Source of the DNA: Selenomonadaceae bacterium UBA3796
Lineage (GTDB): Bacteria; Bacillota; Negativicutes; Selenomonadales; Selenomonadaceae
Reading direction: 5' to 3'
Length of the DNA: 15,968 bases
Assembly: GCA_002369175.1 (NCBI GenBank)
Contig: DFES01000084.1
Span: forward strand, 1 to 15,968
Position numbers and translations under genes: made by a program. Below the pieces are notes generated by a model. The model made no database searches. It was not told where the DNA came from and was given only the letters and a program-made list of their open reading frames with translations. Positions 13,432-15,968 of the stretch are shown here, piece by piece. How positions within the stretch are numbered: position 1 is the first letter of the stretch; each line of letters opens with the position of its first letter.

Positions 13432-14655
13432 TCAAAAACACCTGCAGATGCGTTCCATGGCTTCCTTTGTCTGTTCCCGGTCGCCAAAGGACGTCAGCCG
13501 GAAATAGTTTTCCCCGCAGGGGCCAAAGCCTGCTCCCGGTGTCCCCACAACATGCGCTTCTCCCAGAAGCCTGTCAAAGAAATCCCAGGACGGTGTGGGC
13601 GTTTTCAGCCAGATATAGGGGGCATTGACACCCCCGTAGGCAGTCAGTCCCACCTTCTGCAAGCCTTCCCGGATCAGACGGGCATTTTCCATGTAATAAG
13701 CGATGGTTTCCCGCACTTGCCGCTGTCCTTCCTCCGTGTAGATGGCGGCGGCTCCGCGCTGCACGATGTAAGGTGTTCCGTTGAACTTCGTCGTATGGCG
13801 GCGGTTCCAAAGCCCGTGAAGGGGAACGGTTTCTCCTTCTGCGCCCCTCCCTGCTACGGTTTTCGGCACAACGGTGTAACCGCAGCGTGTCCCCGTGAAT
13901 CCCGCCGTTTTGGAAAAGGAGCGGAACTCGATGGCAACATCCTTTGCACCCTCTATTTCGTAAATGGAGCGGGGCACATCCTCCTCAGTGATATAGGCCG
14001 CATATGCAGCATCGAAGAGGATGACCGACGCATTCTCCCTTGCATAGGCCACCCACTTGGCCAATTCCTCCCTGGAGAGGGTCGTGCCCGTGGGATTGTT
14101 GGGGGAACAGAGATAAATCATGTCCACCCGCTCTTTCGGCAGCATCGGCGCAAAATCGTTTTCATCGGTGCAGGGAAGATACGTGACACCGCTGAAACGT
14201 CCGTTGCTTCCAAGGCTCCCGGTGCGCCCTGCCATGACATTCGTATCAAGGTACACGGGATAGACCGGATCGGCAATGGCAATACGGTTATCCACGGAAA
14301 AAATCTCCTGGATATTGCCGCAGTCGCTTTTGGAACCGTCGCTGACAAAAATTTCATCTGCGGAAAGCGCGATCCCGCGAGAAGTATAATTGTGCTGGAG
14401 AATGGCCTCCCGCAGGAAAGCATATCCCTGCTCCGGACCGTAGCCGCGAAAGGTCTCCTTTTCCGCCATCTCATCCACTGCCTTGTGCATGGCCTCTATG
14501 CATGCCCTTGGCAGAGGCTGCGTCACATCCCCGATCCCAAGGCGGATGATGTTCGCTCCGGGATGTTCCTCATGAAATGCCGCCACCCGCCGCGCAATCT
14601 CCGAAAAAAGATAGCTGCCCGGCAGTTTCTGGTAATTCGCATTGATTCTGGCCAT
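13432..14655 (-). CDS. dapL: LL-diaminopimelate aminotransferase
   Basis: DapL converts tetrahydrodipicolinate plus glutamate directly to LL-diaminopimelate plus 2-oxoglutarate, the one-step route to lysine and peptidoglycan precursor. The product is 407 residues, normal for the family. It shows the typical start (NYQKLPGSYLFSEIARRV), IIRLGIGDVTQPLP (36-49), SPNNPTG (184-190), the PLP-contacting D215, and the Schiff-base lysine K249 in SFSKTAGFTGTRCGY. The ATG at 14655 agrees with the conserved N-terminus. The nearest GAGGAG is about 14 bases away and overlaps the stop of the glutamine synthetase gene, which suggests coupling. The gap to that gene is 18 bases with no promoter. No clear terminator follows the stop; the next element is the promoter of the ANTAR operon, so read-through is possible. 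Confidence 0.94.
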   Translation of the reverse strand: MARINANYQKLPGSYLFSEIARRVAAFHEEHPGANIIRLGIGDVTQPLPRACIEAMHKAVDEMAEKETFRGYGPEQGYAFLREAILQHNYTSRGIALSADEIFVSDGSKSDCGNIQEIFSVDNRIAIADPVYPVYLDTNVMAGRTGSLGSNGRFSGVTYLPCTDENDFAPMLPKERVDMIYLCSPNNPTGTTLSREELAKWVAYARENASVILFDAAYAAYITEEDVPRSIYEIEGAKDVAIEFRSFSKTAGFTGTRCGYTVVPKTVAGRGAEGETVPLHGLWNRRHTTKFNGTPYIVQRGAAAIYTEEGQRQVRETIAYYMENARLIREGLQKVGLTAYGGVNAPYIWLKTPTPSWDFFDRLLGEAHVVGTPGAGFGPCGENYFRLTSFGDREQTKEAMERICRCF

Positions 14656-14673
14656 TGCCGCTTCTTCAACTCC

Positions 14674-15968
14674 TCAAATCATATTTTTGGTATAAGCGTC
14701 ATAGAGAGCTTTCAGTTCCTCCATCTTCTCATACATTTCCACCTGCAAACCGGATGCCGCAGCGTAGTCTTCCGTCTCCAATGCCTGGATGAGCAGCGTA
14801 AACAACGATTTCTCATCAATGCTGTCCTTGGCAAGATAGGTACGGAGGGATGCAATCTTGTTCCAGTTGTAGGCATCCTGATCCGTGACATAGAAAGAAT
14901 CGATTTCCCGCATTCTTCTCACCAGCGTGCGGTTCTCCGGAATAATGCGGCTGACGAGTTCCGTCTTCCATCTAAGCAGCGCTCCCGCGCAGAATGCATC
15001 GATGATCTGGTCGCGCAGAGCACCGCCCGCCGTAATGACTTTTTTCTTCTCCGGGAAATTCTTGAAGTTTTCCATGTTCTCCCAAACCGTAGCCGGCGGG
15101 GTTCCGAACAAGCGTCCCCTCTCTTCGTCCGTATAGTCCTCGAAAACATCCGCCTCGCTCCGGTAGGCTCTGTCTTTTTCCAGATAGAAGCCCTCTTTGC
15201 CGGCCTCTTTGGACAGTTCTGCCAAAAGTTCCTCCGTGGTGTGGTGCACCGCCTTGCGGATGCCATCCAAAAGAGCGGAGTAAATCGCGGCCAGCACCAG
15301 ATATGTATTCGTATAGGGATTGCAGGCGCGAAGCTCAAAGCGGGTGGCATAGGGATTATGGATATCCCGGATCAGACCGGCGAGGATCGTGCGGTTGCGG
15401 GAAGGAATCTCCGGCGAATGCCCCAGGGACGTGACGATGCACACCGGAGCCTCAAACCCCGGCTTCAAGCGGTTGAGAGAGTCGTTCGTGGCAGAAACAA
15501 AGGGATTGATCACTTCATAATTCTTCAAAAGCCCCATGATTGCGCCATAGCCCACGGCACTCATGAATTCCCTGACCGGATCGTCGGGGGAAAAGAGGTT
15601 GACGGTTCTTCCATCCTTCAGGCGCGCCGCCATGCCGATGTGGGTATGCTCACCGTTGCCTGCCAGCCCGATCATGGGCTTTGCCTTGAAGCTGACCTCA
15701 AGGCCGTTGGCCCGGAACACCTCCCGGACAATGGTGCGGACAAGCAGCTCATTGTCTGCCGCCTGAAGCGCATCGGCATACTTCCAATCGATTTCAATCT
15801 GCTCACACACATGCTGCATGCGCCCATTCTCATCGATCTGCGCCTTGAGTCCGCCGACCTCCTTATGCCCCATCTCCACATTCAGCCCGTACTTGTTGAT
15901 TTCCAACACACACTCCTCAAGGGCTGTCCTTACCGCTCCATGGGTGCGTTCCCAGTACTGCTCCTGCA
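14674..15968 (-). CDS. glnN: Glutamine synthetase type III, C-terminal part (5' end beyond the window)
   Basis: Glutamine synthetase makes glutamine from glutamate, ammonia and ATP. The frame is open to the right edge; its first visible residues are QEQYWERTHGAVRTALEECV. About 431 codons are present, so roughly 230-300 N-terminal residues of the usual ~700 lie outside. Type III features are visible: NKYGLNVEMGHKEVGG, EQIEIDWKYADALQAADNE, KPMIGLAGNGEHTHIGMA (metal and glutamate site), TNDSLNRLKPGFEAP, SRNRT, and RFELRACNPYTNTYLVLAA. The C-terminus, with MEELKALYDAYTKNMI, is a helical tail typical of this type. The internal GTG at 15909 is not the real start because homology-like sequence continues upstream of it. 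It precedes dapL by 18 bases, apparently in one transcript, and supplies the glutamine used by the nearby glutamate synthase. Confidence 0.92.
   Translation of the reverse strand, partial: QEQYWERTHGAVRTALEECVLEINKYGLNVEMGHKEVGGLKAQIDENGRMQHVCEQIEIDWKYADALQAADNELLVRTIVREVFRANGLEVSFKAKPMIGLAGNGEHTHIGMAARLKDGRTVNLFSPDDPVREFMSAVGYGAIMGLLKNYEVINPFVSATNDSLNRLKPGFEAPVCIVTSLGHSPEIPSRNRTILAGLIRDIHNPYATRFELRACNPYTNTYLVLAAIYSALLDGIRKAVHHTTEELLAELSKEAGKEGFYLEKDRAYRSEADVFEDYTDEERGRLFGTPPATVWENMENFKNFPEKKKVITAGGALRDQIIDAFCAGALLRWKTELVSRIIPENRTLVRRMREIDSFYVTDQDAYNWNKIASLRTYLAKDSIDEKSLFTLLIQALETEDYAAASGLQVEMYEKMEELKALYDAYTKNMI

Overview
The window is about 16 kb of compact, moderately GC-rich bacterial DNA, and every gene I can support lies on the minus strand. 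The gene families suggest an anaerobic Firmicute-type bacterium: AddB nuclease, a DUF6033-like protein, an ANTAR antiterminator, a glutamate synthase split into separate polypeptides, type III glutamine synthetase and DapL. Negativicutes (Selenomonas or Mitsuokella relatives) is my best guess, but this is inference from family content, not from a marker gene. No RNA gene, insertion sequence, CRISPR array or plus-strand gene is visible. No gene-free stretch exceeds about 160 bases.

Layout in order of transcription, from right to left. (1) 15968-13432: the C-terminal part of a type III glutamine synthetase (start outside the window), then dapL 18 bases downstream. (2) 13390-13336: a strong promoter embedded in a symmetric set of four T(G/C)TATAC heptamers and a 15-bp inverted repeat. 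(3) 13293-6768: an apparent operon of a sensor-ANTAR protein, a small ASCH/PUA-like protein, and a split glutamate synthase. The synthase parts are a class II amidotransferase, an FMN synthase domain carrying ferredoxin clusters, and a fusion of the GXGXG domain, a GltD-like flavoprotein and a ferredoxin. The operon ends in a strong terminator. (4) 6732-5755: a single DUF6033-like gene with its own promoter and terminator. (5) 5722-2270: addB, with no addA directly after it. (6) 2198-1: a promoter followed by a long Thr/Ala/Gly-rich beta-strand repeat gene. It is open for more than 700 codons and runs off the left edge. A G7 tract lies just after its possible starts.

How the genes fit together: glutamine synthetase and glutamate synthase form the ammonia-assimilation cycle. 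The LL-diaminopimelate aminotransferase uses glutamate as amino donor for lysine and cell-wall precursor synthesis. The sensor-ANTAR and ASCH proteins at the head of the glutamate synthase operon look like RNA-level regulators of nitrogen assimilation. The most interesting points are this pairing of two putative RNA-binding proteins with a modular glutamate synthase, the patterned promoter that drives them, and the possible frame switch in the repeat protein.
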